Source: Rubrivivax sp. (GTDB lineage: Bacteria > Pseudomonadota > Gammaproteobacteria > Burkholderiales > Burkholderiaceae_C). From it: 64,000 nt of DNA. How positions within the stretch are numbered: position 1 is the first letter of the stretch; every line of letters begins with the position of its first letter. The notes beneath the pieces are model-generated. The model was given only the letters and a program-made list of their open reading frames with translations, searched no databases and had not been told where the DNA came from. Positions 1-8,988 of this stretch are shown here, one piece after another. Position numbers and translations under genes: made by a program. The stretch is from contig JADYZZ010000091.1 of the NCBI GenBank assembly GCA_020852865.1, forward strand, positions 1 through 64,000, read 5' to 3'.

Positions 1-46
1 CGCGTTCGCACCGGAAGGCCCGGCCGTCCTCGTCGCGCATCGCACC

Positions 47-118
47 GCGCGCCGCGTCTTGCCTGGGCCTTCAGCCGGGGCCGACGCGGGGCTGGATGTC
101 TGCCGCCCACGCTCCTAG
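47..118 (-). repeat. Dispersed repeat, long form (copy A)
   Basis: About 72 bp that recurs in inverted orientation at 36758-36817 and, interrupted, at 36855-37019. Its right end is the 16-mer CCGCCCACGCTCCTAG, which also ends copies at 37019, 51032, 55046 and 62031. The outer boundary falls on CTAG, which here supplies the stop codon of the minus-strand antiporter gene. The flanks beyond CTAG differ between copies, so this looks like the true end of an element. No coding capacity was seen; the mobility type is unknown. Confidence 0.65.
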
Positions 119-1467
119 CCCGGCCTCGCGGCCCCGTCGGCCGCCTCCTCGCGCCCGCGATTGGACTCGCCGCAGCGATCCAGACCGAGCTTGAACAGCA
201 CCGGCCCGAGCAGCTCGTTGATGCCGACGACGCCGATGGCCAGCGTCCGGAAACCGTCGCCGAATTCGGGGAACTCGCGCACGATGACGAGTGCGACGCC
301 GAGCGCGAGCCCGGCCTGCGACACCAGGCCCGACCAGCCCCAGCGCCGGATGACGGGCGCGTCGCCGGCCACGCGGCTGGCCGCGCGCGCGGCGGCGTAG
401 GTGGCGACGATGCGCACGCCGGCCAGCGTCAGCGCCACCGGCCAGATGAGCGCGAAGCCCGGCAGGTCGAGGTGCGCGCCGGCGGTGGCGAAGAAGACGA
501 CGAAGACGATGGCCCCGGTGCGCTCGAGCGCGTGCAGCAGCTTGTCGCCGCCGCGCGAGAAGTTCTGCACCACGAAGCCGGCCACCATGAACGACAGCAG
601 CGGGTCGAGATGCACGTACTCGAGCAGGGCCGTCATCGGCAGCCCGAGCGCGACGAGCACGAGCAGCAGGTTGCGGCCGCCATAACGCAGGTACAGCGCG
701 AGCACGATGCCCAGCGTCGTGCCCAGCGCGGTGCTGCCGAGCAGTTCGTGGCCCAGGTCGGCGAAGGTCGACAGGTCGAAGGAGGCGGCCGGGTCGATGC
801 CCAGGCGCGCCAGCGCGAGCGTGAGCGCGAGCAGCAGGATCACGACCACGTCGGACGACATCACGAAGGCCAGCGTCGTCTCGGTGAGCGGCCCCTTCGG
901 GCGCAGCTGCGCGAGCAGGCCCAGCACCGCCGAGGGACTGCGTGTCGTGGCGAGCACACCCCACAGCAGCGCGACCATTGCGACCCCCAGCGGCGTGAGC
1001 CCGTCGAGGAAAGGCATCCAGCGCGCCAGCGCGAGGAAGACGCCGCCGACCACGCCGATGATCACGACGAGCTGGAACGCGTGCGCCCAGGCCAGGCTGC
1101 GCGCCGCGCGCACCAGGCTTTCGATGCGCAGCTCGGCGCCGCCGGCCAGCGCGATCAGCGCCAGCGCGAGCGAGTTGACGACGCCCAGCCGCTCGACCGT
1201 GTGGTGGTCCACCAGATGCAGCACATGCGGGCCGACGACGATGCCGGCCAGCAGATAGCCGGTCAGATGCGGCAGACCCACCAGCTCGAGCAGTTCGCTG
1301 GCCAGCGTGCCGGCCAGCAGCAGCAGACCCAGGCCGGTCACCGCCGCCAGCATTCCCGGCGCGACCGGCAGCGTGCGCTGCACGCCCCAGACCAGCGCAA
1401 GCACGGCGAGCAGCATCGTCGCCTGCAGCAGGCGGCTGCGCCAGGACTTGGGCGTCGTGCCGCTCAT
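115..1467 (-). CDS. Cation:proton antiporter, CPA2/KefB-like
   Basis: A 450-residue polytopic membrane protein, expected to exchange Na+ or K+ for H+ at the inner membrane. After a short basic N-terminus (MSGTTPKSW) it has about 12 hydrophobic segments. The early GYLLAGIVVGPHVLHLV stretch is the typical second-helix motif of the Na+/H+ exchanger domain. No cytoplasmic TrkA-N/RCK regulatory domain follows, so it is shorter than KefB/KefC. The open frame extends upstream in a low-complexity Arg/Ala stretch; the chosen ATG is the first that precedes a normal membrane protein N-terminus. It is the last gene of a minus-strand operon with a second antiporter-like protein and an MscS channel. The transported ion cannot be deduced. 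Confidence 0.85.
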   Translation of the reverse strand: MSGTTPKSWRSRLLQATMLLAVLALVWGVQRTLPVAPGMLAAVTGLGLLLLAGTLASELLELVGLPHLTGYLLAGIVVGPHVLHLVDHHTVERLGVVNSLALALIALAGGAELRIESLVRAARSLAWAHAFQLVVIIGVVGGVFLALARWMPFLDGLTPLGVAMVALLWGVLATTRSPSAVLGLLAQLRPKGPLTETTLAFVMSSDVVVILLLALTLALARLGIDPAASFDLSTFADLGHELLGSTALGTTLGIVLALYLRYGGRNLLLVLVALGLPMTALLEYVHLDPLLSFMVAGFVVQNFSRGGDKLLHALERTGAIVFVVFFATAGAHLDLPGFALIWPVALTLAGVRIVATYAAARAASRVAGDAPVIRRWGWSGLVSQAGLALGVALVIVREFPEFGDGFRTLAIGVVGINELLGPVLFKLGLDRCGESNRGREEAADGAARPG

Positions 1468-1525
1468 CGCGGCCCCGCGCGTGCGGGGCGCCGCGCCCGG
1501 CGCGACGGCGCGTCGTTCGCTGCCT

Positions 1526-2755
1526 TCATGGCCCGGGCGCGACGTGCAGGTTCGCGGCCGCGTCGGCGGCGGGCGGCGCCGCGCGAGCCAGTTCCCGGCG
1601 CAGCGCTGGCGGACCGAGCAGTTCGCCGGCGACGATCGCGGCCAGGCAGGCCCCGAGCACGAGCCGCCCGAGCGGCCCCGGAAAACGCGCCGCCGCCGTA
1701 AGGCCGACACAGACCGTGATCGGGCCGCACGACAGCAGGGTCAGGCCCACCCAGCGCGAGGGCAGCGCCGGCGGCGCGAGCGCGCGGCGCAGTGCTGCGG
1801 CCAGCGGCAGCTTCACGCCCGCCCGCGCCGCCACCACCAGCGCGGCGGCCAGCCACAGCGCCCAGCCGTCGCGCAGGTCGAGCGCGGCGCCGGCCAGCGC
1901 CAGCACGGGCAGCAGCACCGGGCGCTGCGTCGCCGCGAGCATCGTGCGCAGCGCGGCGCCGTCGCGCGCCAGCAAGTTGAGGCCGACGCCCATCGCCCCG
2001 AGCGCCGCCGGCGCCGCCAGCCCGAGGTGCATCGCGAGTCCGCTGGCCAGCAGCGCCGTGCCGAGCAGGATGCCCCAGCGCTCGGTGCGCCGCGCCTCGA
2101 TGCGCGTGAGTGCCGCCGCCACGGCACCGAGCGCGAAGCCCAGCGCCAGCGTCGCGCCCAGCGCAACGAGCGGCGCGCCGCGCAGCGCCGCGCCGGCGGG
2201 CTGAGGGGCGAGCGCGAACAGCAGCGCCAGTCCGAGCAGCGGGACCATGTCGTCGGCCTCGGCCAGATCGGCCAGTGCGTCGTGCAGCGCGCTGCGCGCG
2301 CCCGGCTGCTGCAGGCCCCAGACCACCGCCGCGCGCGCCGTCTCGCTGGCGGCGCAGCCCAGGCCGAGCGCGAGGCACAGCCGCTCGCCCTCGGCCAGCG
2401 CGACGAGCTGCGGCCCCAGAATCCAGCCCAGCGCCGCGCTGACGGCAAACACCGCCAGACCGATCGCGAGCCCCTGCGCGTAGCGGCGCCGCGGCACGCG
2501 CCGTTCCTCGGCCAGGCCGAGGCGGCTGCCGGCCAGCAGCGCCAGCCAGGACGCCGCCACCAGCGTCAGCGGCGCGAGCGTGTCGAGCGTCTGCCGCGTC
2601 ACGAGGCCCATGCCGAGCGGGCCGAACAGCACGCCGGCGAGCAGGAACTCGGTTCCCGAAGACAGCCCGAAGGCGCGGCGTGCGCCCGGGCGCGCCAGCG
2701 CATCGCCGGCCCAGGCCAGCACGAGCAGCCCGACGAGGATCGCGTACGGGCTCAT
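1526..2755 (-). CDS. Antiporter-like membrane protein (Na+/H+ exchanger domain)
   Basis: A 409-residue, strongly hydrophobic protein whose N-terminal region (GTEFLLAGVLFGPLGMGLV) aligns with the corresponding motif of the next gene. The two are divergent tandem paralogues of the CPA2 exchanger fold. Acidic residues in the mid-region (LADLAEADDMVPLLGL) resemble the ion-binding helix, which is normally built around Asp-Asp or Asn-Asp. The ATG start overlaps the stop codon of the upstream MscS gene by 4 bp (ATGA), implying translational coupling. It may act with the downstream antiporter as a pair or heterodimer; this is inference. It is less canonical than its neighbour, so transport activity is less certain. 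Confidence 0.75.
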   Translation of the reverse strand: MSPYAILVGLLVLAWAGDALARPGARRAFGLSSGTEFLLAGVLFGPLGMGLVTRQTLDTLAPLTLVAASWLALLAGSRLGLAEERRVPRRRYAQGLAIGLAVFAVSAALGWILGPQLVALAEGERLCLALGLGCAASETARAAVVWGLQQPGARSALHDALADLAEADDMVPLLGLALLFALAPQPAGAALRGAPLVALGATLALGFALGAVAAALTRIEARRTERWGILLGTALLASGLAMHLGLAAPAALGAMGVGLNLLARDGAALRTMLAATQRPVLLPVLALAGAALDLRDGWALWLAAALVVAARAGVKLPLAAALRRALAPPALPSRWVGLTLLSCGPITVCVGLTAAARFPGPLGRLVLGACLAAIVAGELLGPPALRRELARAAPPAADAAANLHVAPGP

Positions 2756-4311
2756 TCGCGCCGGCCCTGGGCGCGCAGCCGATCGAGCTCGGCGAGCGCG
2801 GTGAACAGGCAGGCCGAATGCGCGTCGGCCGCCGCGCTGCTGACGCCGAGCACGAGCGTGGCGTGCGTCGCACGCACGTCGGCGAGCTGCACCGCGGCGT
2901 CGCTGCCGAGCGTGGCGAGCGCGCGTTCGAGGCGCGCCGCGACCTCGCGTGTGGCCAGCGCGCGCTCGATCACGAGCGAGGCGCTCACGCGCCGCACCGC
3001 ACCGTGCACGCGCGCGGCCTGCCACAGCGCCGCGAGGTGCGGCACCCGGATCTCGACGCCGGCGCCGTCGTGCAGCGTGGCGTCGAGCAGGCCCAGACGC
3101 GCGATTCGGCCCGAAATGCCGCCGAGCTCGACCCAGTCGCCCGGCACGAGCCGCCGGCCGAACAGCGTGACGGCGCCGACGACGGCGCTGGCCGCCAGCG
3201 GCACCGCCGCCAGCGCCACGACGGCAAGCAACAACAGGCCGATGCGCGGCGCGGCGCCCTCGTCGTTGCCGGTGATGACCGGCGCCACCAGCAGCAGTGC
3301 CGCCGTGACGAGGCCGAGCTCGACCAGCATACCGGTGGCCGCGGCCAGATCCTGCGGCAGCCAGGCCAGGCGGACCGCGCCGCGTGCGACTTCGCCGAAG
3401 AACAGCCGCACCGCGCGCAGCACCAGCGCCAGGGCCGCCAGCGCGAGCGCGACGACCACGGCCAGCGGCAGCGCCGCGGCGCTGCGCGCGGCCAGCGTGG
3501 CCAGCGGCGCGAGCAAGGCGCCCGAGAGCTCGCTCGTGAAGCCGCGTGTCGCCTCGAACAGCGACAGCGTCGCGATCAGCCAGGCATAGACCAGGCCGAG
3601 CAGCACGATCCAGCGTCCGGCGGCAAGCGCCAGCCGCAGCACCGTGCGCACCGTCGCCGGATTGAGCAGCTCGATCGTGCGCAGGTGCAAGGCGCCCACC
3701 CGCTCGGGGTGGGCCGCCAGCCAGCGGCCGGCGCGGTCGGCGAGCTGCCAGGCGCGGCGCAGCAGGAACAGCGCCAGCACGGCAAACAGCACGGCCAGAG
3801 AGCTGTTGAAGATCGCACCGGCCAGCGCACTGCGGCTGCGCTCGGCGGCCAGCGCCGTGGCGATCTCGGCGGCGACGCGATCGGCATGCACGGCGAGCCC
3901 CGCGTCGCCGGCGAGCGCTGCGTCCTGCGGCGTGAGCTGCACCACCGGCCGCGCGCCGACGTAGACGACGGCGTAGTCGCCGGCCGGCTCGACGTGCACG
4001 TCGGCGGGTGCGGCGCGCAGCGCCTCGCGCAAAGCCTCGTTGGCCGCACGCGCACGCGCGGCGGCGCCGAGGCCGGCGCGCGCAGCGCGCAGCGTGAAGA
4101 CGACGGTGTCGCCGACACGCACTTCGGCCGGCTTGCCTGCCGCCGAGGCCGCTCGGGCCGGCCCCGAAGCTGCCGGCAGACCCTGCACCGCGTGTGTCTG
4201 CGCCGCCGTCGCGCTCGCCGCCGCTGCGCCGCCGACCGGAGTGCGCGCCGGCTGCGCCCAGGCCGAGGCGGCGAACGTCGCGATGCAGACCAACGACACC
4301 AAAGCTCGCAT
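2752..4311 (-). CDS. MscS-family mechanosensitive ion channel
   Basis: 519 residues with a cleavable signal peptide (MRALVSLVCIATFAASAWAQ), a periplasmic Ala-rich domain to about residue 165, several membrane helices, and a C-terminal MscS beta domain. In that domain the GDWVELGGISGRIARLGLL stretch matches the conserved GD-V---G--G-V--I pattern of MscS channels. Channels of this family release solutes on hypo-osmotic shock. The ATG at 4311 is chosen because the signal peptide begins there; upstream codons are Arg/Gly-rich. It is the first gene of a three-gene operon with two antiporter-like proteins, which suggests a joint role in ion or volume homeostasis (inference). Subfamily assignment is uncertain. 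Confidence 0.8.
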   Translation of the reverse strand: MRALVSLVCIATFAASAWAQPARTPVGGAAAASATAAQTHAVQGLPAASGPARAASAAGKPAEVRVGDTVVFTLRAARAGLGAAARARAANEALREALRAAPADVHVEPAGDYAVVYVGARPVVQLTPQDAALAGDAGLAVHADRVAAEIATALAAERSRSALAGAIFNSSLAVLFAVLALFLLRRAWQLADRAGRWLAAHPERVGALHLRTIELLNPATVRTVLRLALAAGRWIVLLGLVYAWLIATLSLFEATRGFTSELSGALLAPLATLAARSAAALPLAVVVALALAALALVLRAVRLFFGEVARGAVRLAWLPQDLAAATGMLVELGLVTAALLLVAPVITGNDEGAAPRIGLLLLAVVALAAVPLAASAVVGAVTLFGRRLVPGDWVELGGISGRIARLGLLDATLHDGAGVEIRVPHLAALWQAARVHGAVRRVSASLVIERALATREVAARLERALATLGSDAAVQLADVRATHATLVLGVSSAAADAHSACLFTALAELDRLRAQGRRE

Positions 4312-4508
4312 GCGCCTGCCACCTCCTCGCACTCCGCCTCCCGGCTCGCGCGCAAGGCTAGCAGATGCAGCCGCAGACGCCGTCGCGCGCCGCACCGGGC
4401 ACGACAGGCGCGCACCGGCCCGCTTGACGCCGCGCAATCGCCGCGCGCGCGTGCTGCCGATACTGGCCCACAGGTGTGAAGCGCGATGCGGCGAGACAGG
4501 AGGTCATC

Positions 4509-4928
4509 ATGCGGATCACGCAACTGCCGGCCCTCGTTCTGGCCTGCGCCCTGGCCGCCGGCGCGATCGGCGCCGCAGCGCAGTCCAGAGTCGATCTGGG
4601 CAAGCGCGAGTTCGAGTCCAAGTGCGCGGTCTGCCACGGCCGTGACGGCAAGGGCGCCGGACCCTATGCCGACCAGCTCAAGCGCAGCCTGCCCGACCTC
4701 ACGGCCCTGGCGCGCGCCAACGGCGGCGTGCTGCCGGTGGCGCGCCTGTACGCCGTGATCGAGGGCGCCGGTGCCGGCCACGGCCCGCGCGACATGCCGG
4801 TCTGGGGGCTGGACTACACGGTGCAGGCGCAGGAGCAACTGCCCGACCTGCCCTACAACCAGGCCGTCTTCGTGCGCACGCGCATCCTGGCGCTGATCGA
4901 TCACCTGAACCAGCTCCAGGTCAGGTGA
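4509..4928 (+). CDS. Periplasmic cytochrome c, single heme
   Basis: A 139-residue protein with a signal peptide (about residues 1-25, ending AAAQS) and one heme c site, CAVCH, near residue 41. A likely axial Met lies in RDMPVWGLDY. The length and layout fit a small class I cytochrome c of the type that shuttles electrons to a terminal oxidase or accepts them from a dehydrogenase; the redox partner is not visible here. An AGGAGG Shine-Dalgarno sequence lies 5 nt before the ATG, which fixes the start and rules out the in-frame upstream ATG at 4476. It is transcribed divergently from the MscS operon across about 200 bp. Confidence 0.88.
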   Translation: MRITQLPALVLACALAAGAIGAAAQSRVDLGKREFESKCAVCHGRDGKGAGPYADQLKRSLPDLTALARANGGVLPVARLYAVIEGAGAGHGPRDMPVWGLDYTVQAQEQLPDLPYNQAVFVRTRILALIDHLNQLQVR

Positions 4929-4960
4929 TCCGCCGGGGGCGCGCGGCGAGCGGCCCAGCA

Positions 4961-4980
4961 CGGGCCGGCGCGCCGGCCCG
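4961..4980. terminator. Perfect GC palindrome between convergent genes
   Basis: Twenty bases form a perfect inverted repeat (CGGGCCGGCG and its complement) midway between the cytochrome c gene and the convergent kinase gene. No T-tract follows on either strand, so it could be a bidirectional terminator aided by Rho or only a transcript-end hairpin. Confidence 0.45.
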
Positions 4981-5035
4981 CGCCCGCAATCGCCGGCGCA
5001 GCGGCTCGAGTCCGCGGCGGGCCGGCCCGCGACGC

Positions 5036-6880
5036 TCAGCGCACGCCGAGCTTGAAGGCGATCATCGCGCGCAGCCGGTTGGGCAGCACCGGCTTGATGA
5101 GCAGGTGGTAGTCGTACGTCTGCGCTTCGTCCTCGTGGCCGGCGAGGCTGCTGCCGGTGACGACGATGGCCGGCAGCCTGGACCCGGGCCAGCGCGCGCG
5201 CAGCGCGACGAGCGCCTCGATGCCGGTGCGCCCGCCGGGCAGCCGGTAGTCGACCAGCAGCAAATCGGGGCGACGCGGGGCGGCCGACGCCAGCCAGGCT
5301 TCGACGGCCTCGACGCTGTCGAAGGCGACGACGTCGGCGCCCCAGGCCTGCAGCAGCACCACCAGGCCGTCGCGCACGGCCGCCTCGTCCTCGACGACGA
5401 CGACGAAGCGCGCCTGCAGCGTGAGGCCGATCGGCAGCTTGGTCACGGCCGGCACGTCCGCCTCGAGCGGACGTGGCGCACGGCCCAGGGGCACGAGCAG
5501 CGAGAACACCGTGCCGTGGCCGACGCGCGAGCGCACCGTGAGCGGCACCTCCATCAACGCGGCCAGGCGCTGCACGATCGACAGCCCCAGGCCCAGGCCC
5601 TTGCGCTGGTGCGGCTCGAGCGGGCGCCGGCTGTGCACCTGGTAGAACTCGTCGAAGACATGCGGCAGCGCGGCCTCGGCGATGCCGATGCCGCTGTCCC
5701 ACACCTGCAGCAGCAGCCGGCTCGCGCCGCCGGCGCCGCGCAGGCGGCAGGCGACGAGCACGCCGCCGTCGTCGGTGTAGCGGATGGCGTTGCTCACGAG
5801 ATTGCGCAGGATGCGTTCGAGCAGCACCGGATCGGCCAGCGCCACGTGCTGCGCGCCGCGGAACGAGAGCATCAGTCCCTTCTCGAAGGCGATCGGCTCG
5901 AAGTGCAGGCGCAGGCGCGCGAACAGGTCCTTCAGGCGCACCGACTGCGGCTGCACCTCGACGCCGCCGCTGTCGATGCGCGTGATGTCGAGCAGCTCGC
6001 TGAACAGCCCCTCGAGCGCGTCGACGCTCTCGTTGATGCTGTTCACCAGCGAGGCCACCTCGGGGTCGTGGCTGCGCTGGCGCAGCGCCTCGGCGAACAG
6101 GCCCATCGCGTGCAGCGGCTGGCGCAGATCGTGGCTGGCGGCGGCGAAGAACTGCGTCTTGGCACGGCTGGCCGCCTCGGCGGCGCGGCGCGCCTCGTCG
6201 GCCACGGCCATCTGCACGCGCAGGCGGTCGGCCAGCTCCTCGGTCTGCGCCTTGAGCGAGATCGCCAGCGCCAGCGCACTGCCGTGCGTGCGCACCATCA
6301 GCGCCGTCGACAGGAACACCAGCGTCGCGATCACCGCCAGCTCCACGTGTCCGGCCTCGCGGCCGTCGCTGGCGATGCGCACGATCACCGGCGCGAACAC
6401 GACCGCGATGTAGCCGACGAAGACGCGCGGCTGCGGCCCGAGCAGCTGCACCGCGCTCACGCAGTAGCTGTAGAGCACGAGGATGAGGCCCAGACGCTGA
6501 TACGGCGCGCCCAGGCCCCAGAACATCCAGCCCGCCAGGCCCCACAGCGCGCCGTTGAGCAGCACCAGCAGCTGCCAGCTCGTGCGCCAGCGCTGCAGCG
6601 TGCCGTTCTCGGCGCGCGCGTGGCGCAGGAAGCGCAGGTAATGCGCCAGGCGCAGGCCCCACAGCAAGGCCATGGCGCCGAGCCAGCCGAGCATCTGCGC
6701 GCGCGGCGCCAGCGCCCAGAACAGCCAGGTGAGCACGGCCGCGCCGAGCACGTAGCCGACGAGCGTGGCCGGCGTCTGCACGAACAGCGCGCGCAGGCGA
6801 TCGAGCTCGCCGCGCGGCAGCTCGGGCAGGCCGGCCGGCAGTGCGGCGGCGCGATCGTCGGCGGGCGGGCGCGACGCCAC
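5036..6880 (-). CDS. Hybrid sensor histidine kinase/receiver
   Basis: 614 residues. The N-terminal 200 residues hold about six to seven membrane helices with no obvious periplasmic sensor domain. A short coiled segment leads to the HisKA box (ASHDLRQPLH, phospho-accepting His250). The ATPase domain is intact: N-box NLVSNAIRYT, then DSGIGIAE and GLGLGLSIV. A C-terminal receiver carries the acceptor Asp in LLLVDYRLPGG. The start is a GTG, 10 nt after the stop of the LuxR-type regulator upstream, with which it forms a two-component operon. The SHDLRQP variant of the H-box is typical of hybrid kinases paired with LuxR-type regulators. The signal is unknown. Confidence 0.88.
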   Translation of the reverse strand: MASRPPADDRAAALPAGLPELPRGELDRLRALFVQTPATLVGYVLGAAVLTWLFWALAPRAQMLGWLGAMALLWGLRLAHYLRFLRHARAENGTLQRWRTSWQLLVLLNGALWGLAGWMFWGLGAPYQRLGLILVLYSYCVSAVQLLGPQPRVFVGYIAVVFAPVIVRIASDGREAGHVELAVIATLVFLSTALMVRTHGSALALAISLKAQTEELADRLRVQMAVADEARRAAEAASRAKTQFFAAASHDLRQPLHAMGLFAEALRQRSHDPEVASLVNSINESVDALEGLFSELLDITRIDSGGVEVQPQSVRLKDLFARLRLHFEPIAFEKGLMLSFRGAQHVALADPVLLERILRNLVSNAIRYTDDGGVLVACRLRGAGGASRLLLQVWDSGIGIAEAALPHVFDEFYQVHSRRPLEPHQRKGLGLGLSIVQRLAALMEVPLTVRSRVGHGTVFSLLVPLGRAPRPLEADVPAVTKLPIGLTLQARFVVVVEDEAAVRDGLVVLLQAWGADVVAFDSVEAVEAWLASAAPRRPDLLLVDYRLPGGRTGIEALVALRARWPGSRLPAIVVTGSSLAGHEDEAQTYDYHLLIKPVLPNRLRAMIAFKLGVR

Positions 6881-6890
6881 GGCGAGCGCG

Positions 6891-7661
6891 TCAGCCGGCG
6901 CGGCGCTGCAGCGCGACGAAGCCGCCCTGGCCCTGCGTCATCTGGCTGACGGCGAGCACGGCCTGCGTGCGCGTGCTGACGTTGAGCGCGCGCAGCACCG
7001 CCGCGACATGGTCCTTGACGGTCTCGACCGAGAGGCTGAGCTGGCGCGCGATCAGCTTGTTGGGCAGACCCTGCAGCAGCAGGCCCAGCACCTCGGCCTG
7101 GCGCGGCGTCAGGCCCAGATCCTGCAGGCGCGGCACCGCCTGGTGCGGCTCGGGCCGCGCCGCGGCACCCAGCGGTGCGCGTGCGTGATCCCAGCCCTCG
7201 CCCGCCGGGCGCATCACGCCGGGCACGGTGTCGGCCTCGGGCCGCTCGCGCTCGCGTGCGAAGTCCAGGCCGAGCATCGAAGGCGGCACGTACATCGAGC
7301 CCGACATCACCATGCGCAGCGCCTCGTGCAGCTCGGTGTGCGAACTGCTCTTGGGCACGAAGCCCATGGCGCCGAGGTCGATGGCGCGGATCACGTCGCT
7401 CGCGCGCTCGCTGGCCGAAACCACCACCACCGGCAGCGAAGGATGGTCGCGGCGGAACTCGGCCAGCACGTCGAAGCCGTCGGCGTCGCCCAGCGCCAGG
7501 TCGAGCAGCACGAGGTCGTAGTCGTCGGCCGAGCGCAGCGCGGCGCGCGCGGCCGCCGCGCTCTCGGTGCCCACCACCTCGGCCTCGCTGCCGATGCTTC
7601 GGATCACCGTCTGCAGCGCGGTGAGGATGAGCGGATGGTCGTCGACCAGCAGAACCTTCAT
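6891..7661 (-). CDS. NarL/LuxR-type response regulator
   Basis: 256 residues: a receiver domain at 1-120 (acidic Asp7/Asp8, acceptor Asp54 in LLDLALGDADG, conserved Lys104) and a C-terminal LuxR helix-turn-helix (LTPRQAEVLGLLLQGLPNKL, then SVETVKDHV). A linker of about 65 residues with several Pro and Arg separates them. The ATG is preceded by a GGAGG Shine-Dalgarno sequence, which excludes the longer upstream frame. It is the first gene of the pair with the hybrid kinase, which presumably phosphorylates Asp54 directly or by relay through its own receiver. Target genes are unknown. Confidence 0.92.
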   Translation of the reverse strand: MKVLLVDDHPLILTALQTVIRSIGSEAEVVGTESAAAARAALRSADDYDLVLLDLALGDADGFDVLAEFRRDHPSLPVVVVSASERASDVIRAIDLGAMGFVPKSSSHTELHEALRMVMSGSMYVPPSMLGLDFARERERPEADTVPGVMRPAGEGWDHARAPLGAAARPEPHQAVPRLQDLGLTPRQAEVLGLLLQGLPNKLIARQLSLSVETVKDHVAAVLRALNVSTRTQAVLAVSQMTQGQGGFVALQRRAG

Positions 7662-7761
7662 CTGACCTCCTGGACCTCGCTGTTCGCGCCGGCGCGGCGA
7701 CGGCATTCCGGGCGCCGCCGCGCCGGCGTCCGTTCACCCGGATGGGGGTGCGCGCACGGCA

Positions 7762-8214
7762 TCAGACGTAGCGGCGCGACACCGTCTCGGCCACGCAGGC
7801 GGGCTTGCCCGCGCCTTCGATCTCGACGGTGGCCTCGACGCTGAGCTGCGCGCCGCCCGGCAGCGGCTCGTAGCCGAGCAGGCGAAAGCGCGCGCGCAGC
7901 CGGCTGCCGCTGGGCACCGGCGTCGGGAAGCGCACCCGGTTCAGGCCGTAGTTGACGCCCATCTTCACGTCGTCGATCGCGAAGCCGCTGGCGAACAGCT
8001 CGGGCAGCAGGCTGAGCGTCAGGTAGCCGTGCGCGATCGTCGTGCCGAACGGGCCGGCGGCGGCGCGCACCGGGTCGACGTGGATCCACTGGCGGTCGCC
8101 GGTGGCCTCGGCGAAGCGATCGATGCGGGCCTGGTCGACGACGAGCCACGCGCTGGTGCCGATCTCCTGGCCGACGAGCGGCTCCAGGTCGGCCAGATGC
8201 GCGTAGCGCTTCAT
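7762..8214 (-). CDS. MaoC-like (R)-hydratase/dehydratase
   Basis: 150 residues with a hot-dog fold of the MaoC/NodN type. The hallmark hydratase region is present: DRFAEATGDRQWIHVDPVRA (catalytic Asp and His), followed by GTTIAHGYLTLSL. Relatives hydrate 2-enoyl-CoA or dehydrate 3-hydroxyacyl-CoA in the cytoplasm. The ATG overlaps the stop codon of the upstream parA-like gene by 4 bp, so the two are co-translated even though no functional link is known. The substrate is not deducible. Confidence 0.88.
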   Translation of the reverse strand: MKRYAHLADLEPLVGQEIGTSAWLVVDQARIDRFAEATGDRQWIHVDPVRAAAGPFGTTIAHGYLTLSLLPELFASGFAIDDVKMGVNYGLNRVRFPTPVPSGSRLRARFRLLGYEPLPGGAQLSVEATVEIEGAGKPACVAETVSRRYV

Positions 8215-8828
8215 CGCCGCGCCCACTCGGCCAGCGGAGCCCATTGCTCGAGATCGCGCTCGACGCGACTCGGCGCCACGTCCCACAGCGTCAGGCCGTG
8301 CGCCGCGAGCTGCACGTAGTTCTGCGTGTCGCGCAGCCAGGCCAGCACCGGCACCGGCAGCGTCGCCAGGTACTGGTGCAGCTGTTCGTTGGCGCGCGTG
8401 TGCTCGCGCACGCGCATGGCCACCAGCGCCAGCTCGATCTCGGCGCCGCGCCGGTGCTCGCGCAGCCGGCGAATGAAGTCGTGCGTGGCCTGGATGTCGA
8501 ACAGGCTGGGCTGCAGCGGAATCAGCATGCGCTCGGCGATGCGCAGCACGGCGTCCAGCCGCTTGCCGTGCAGGCCGGCGGGCGTGTCGAGCACGACATG
8601 CGTGGTGCCGCGCGGTGGGCGCACCACGTCGTCGGCGGCGACGTCCCAGCCGGCAATGCGCGGCAGCGTGGGCGCACGCAGCTCGAGCCAGCGGCGCGCC
8701 GACTGCTGGCGGTCGACGTCGCCGAGCATCACCGCCTGGCCGGCGGCGGCCAGGCAGCCCGCCAGATTGGTGGCCAGCGTGCTCTTGCCCACGCCGCCCT
8801 TCGGATTGGCGACCACGATCACCGGCAT
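8211..8828 (-). CDS. ParA/MinD-family ATPase, orphan
   Basis: 205 residues beginning MPVIVVANPKGGVGKST, a deviant Walker A motif with the signature Lys, followed by GDVDRQQSARRWLELR and HVVLDTPAGLHG (Walker B region). It resembles the short ParA proteins that move plasmids, chemosensory arrays or other cargo. No parB or centromere-like repeat lies beside it. It is the first gene of a two-gene unit with the MaoC hydratase. The ATG has a GGAGAG ribosome site. It may act on an unrelated cargo or partner encoded elsewhere. Confidence 0.85.
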   Translation of the reverse strand: MPVIVVANPKGGVGKSTLATNLAGCLAAAGQAVMLGDVDRQQSARRWLELRAPTLPRIAGWDVAADDVVRPPRGTTHVVLDTPAGLHGKRLDAVLRIAERMLIPLQPSLFDIQATHDFIRRLREHRRGAEIELALVAMRVREHTRANEQLHQYLATLPVPVLAWLRDTQNYVQLAAHGLTLWDVAPSRVERDLEQWAPLAEWARR

Positions 8829-8988
8829 CTGGCGCTCTCCTCGGCTTTGTGCCCGTCGCGCGGCGGCGCCCCCCGGCACCGCTGGCCGCGCGCGCCGGCT
8901 ATGGTAGCCGCCCGCGCCGCCCGCGCCGCCCGCGCCGCCCGCACGGCCTGCGACAATGCGCGGCCGCACCCAGCCCGCGACCGAGGCC

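Noticed and set aside
1526-1529. Alternative start of the downstream antiporter in the ATGA overlap at 1526
   Set aside because: The ATG at 1527-1529 is in a different frame and stops after about 21 codons near 1464. It is not in the antiporter frame.
472-1701. Long open frame antisense to the antiporter genes
   Set aside because: The product is Arg/Gln/His-rich and matches no family. Long antisense frames are expected in DNA with GC-rich third positions, and the opposite strand encodes a clear membrane protein.
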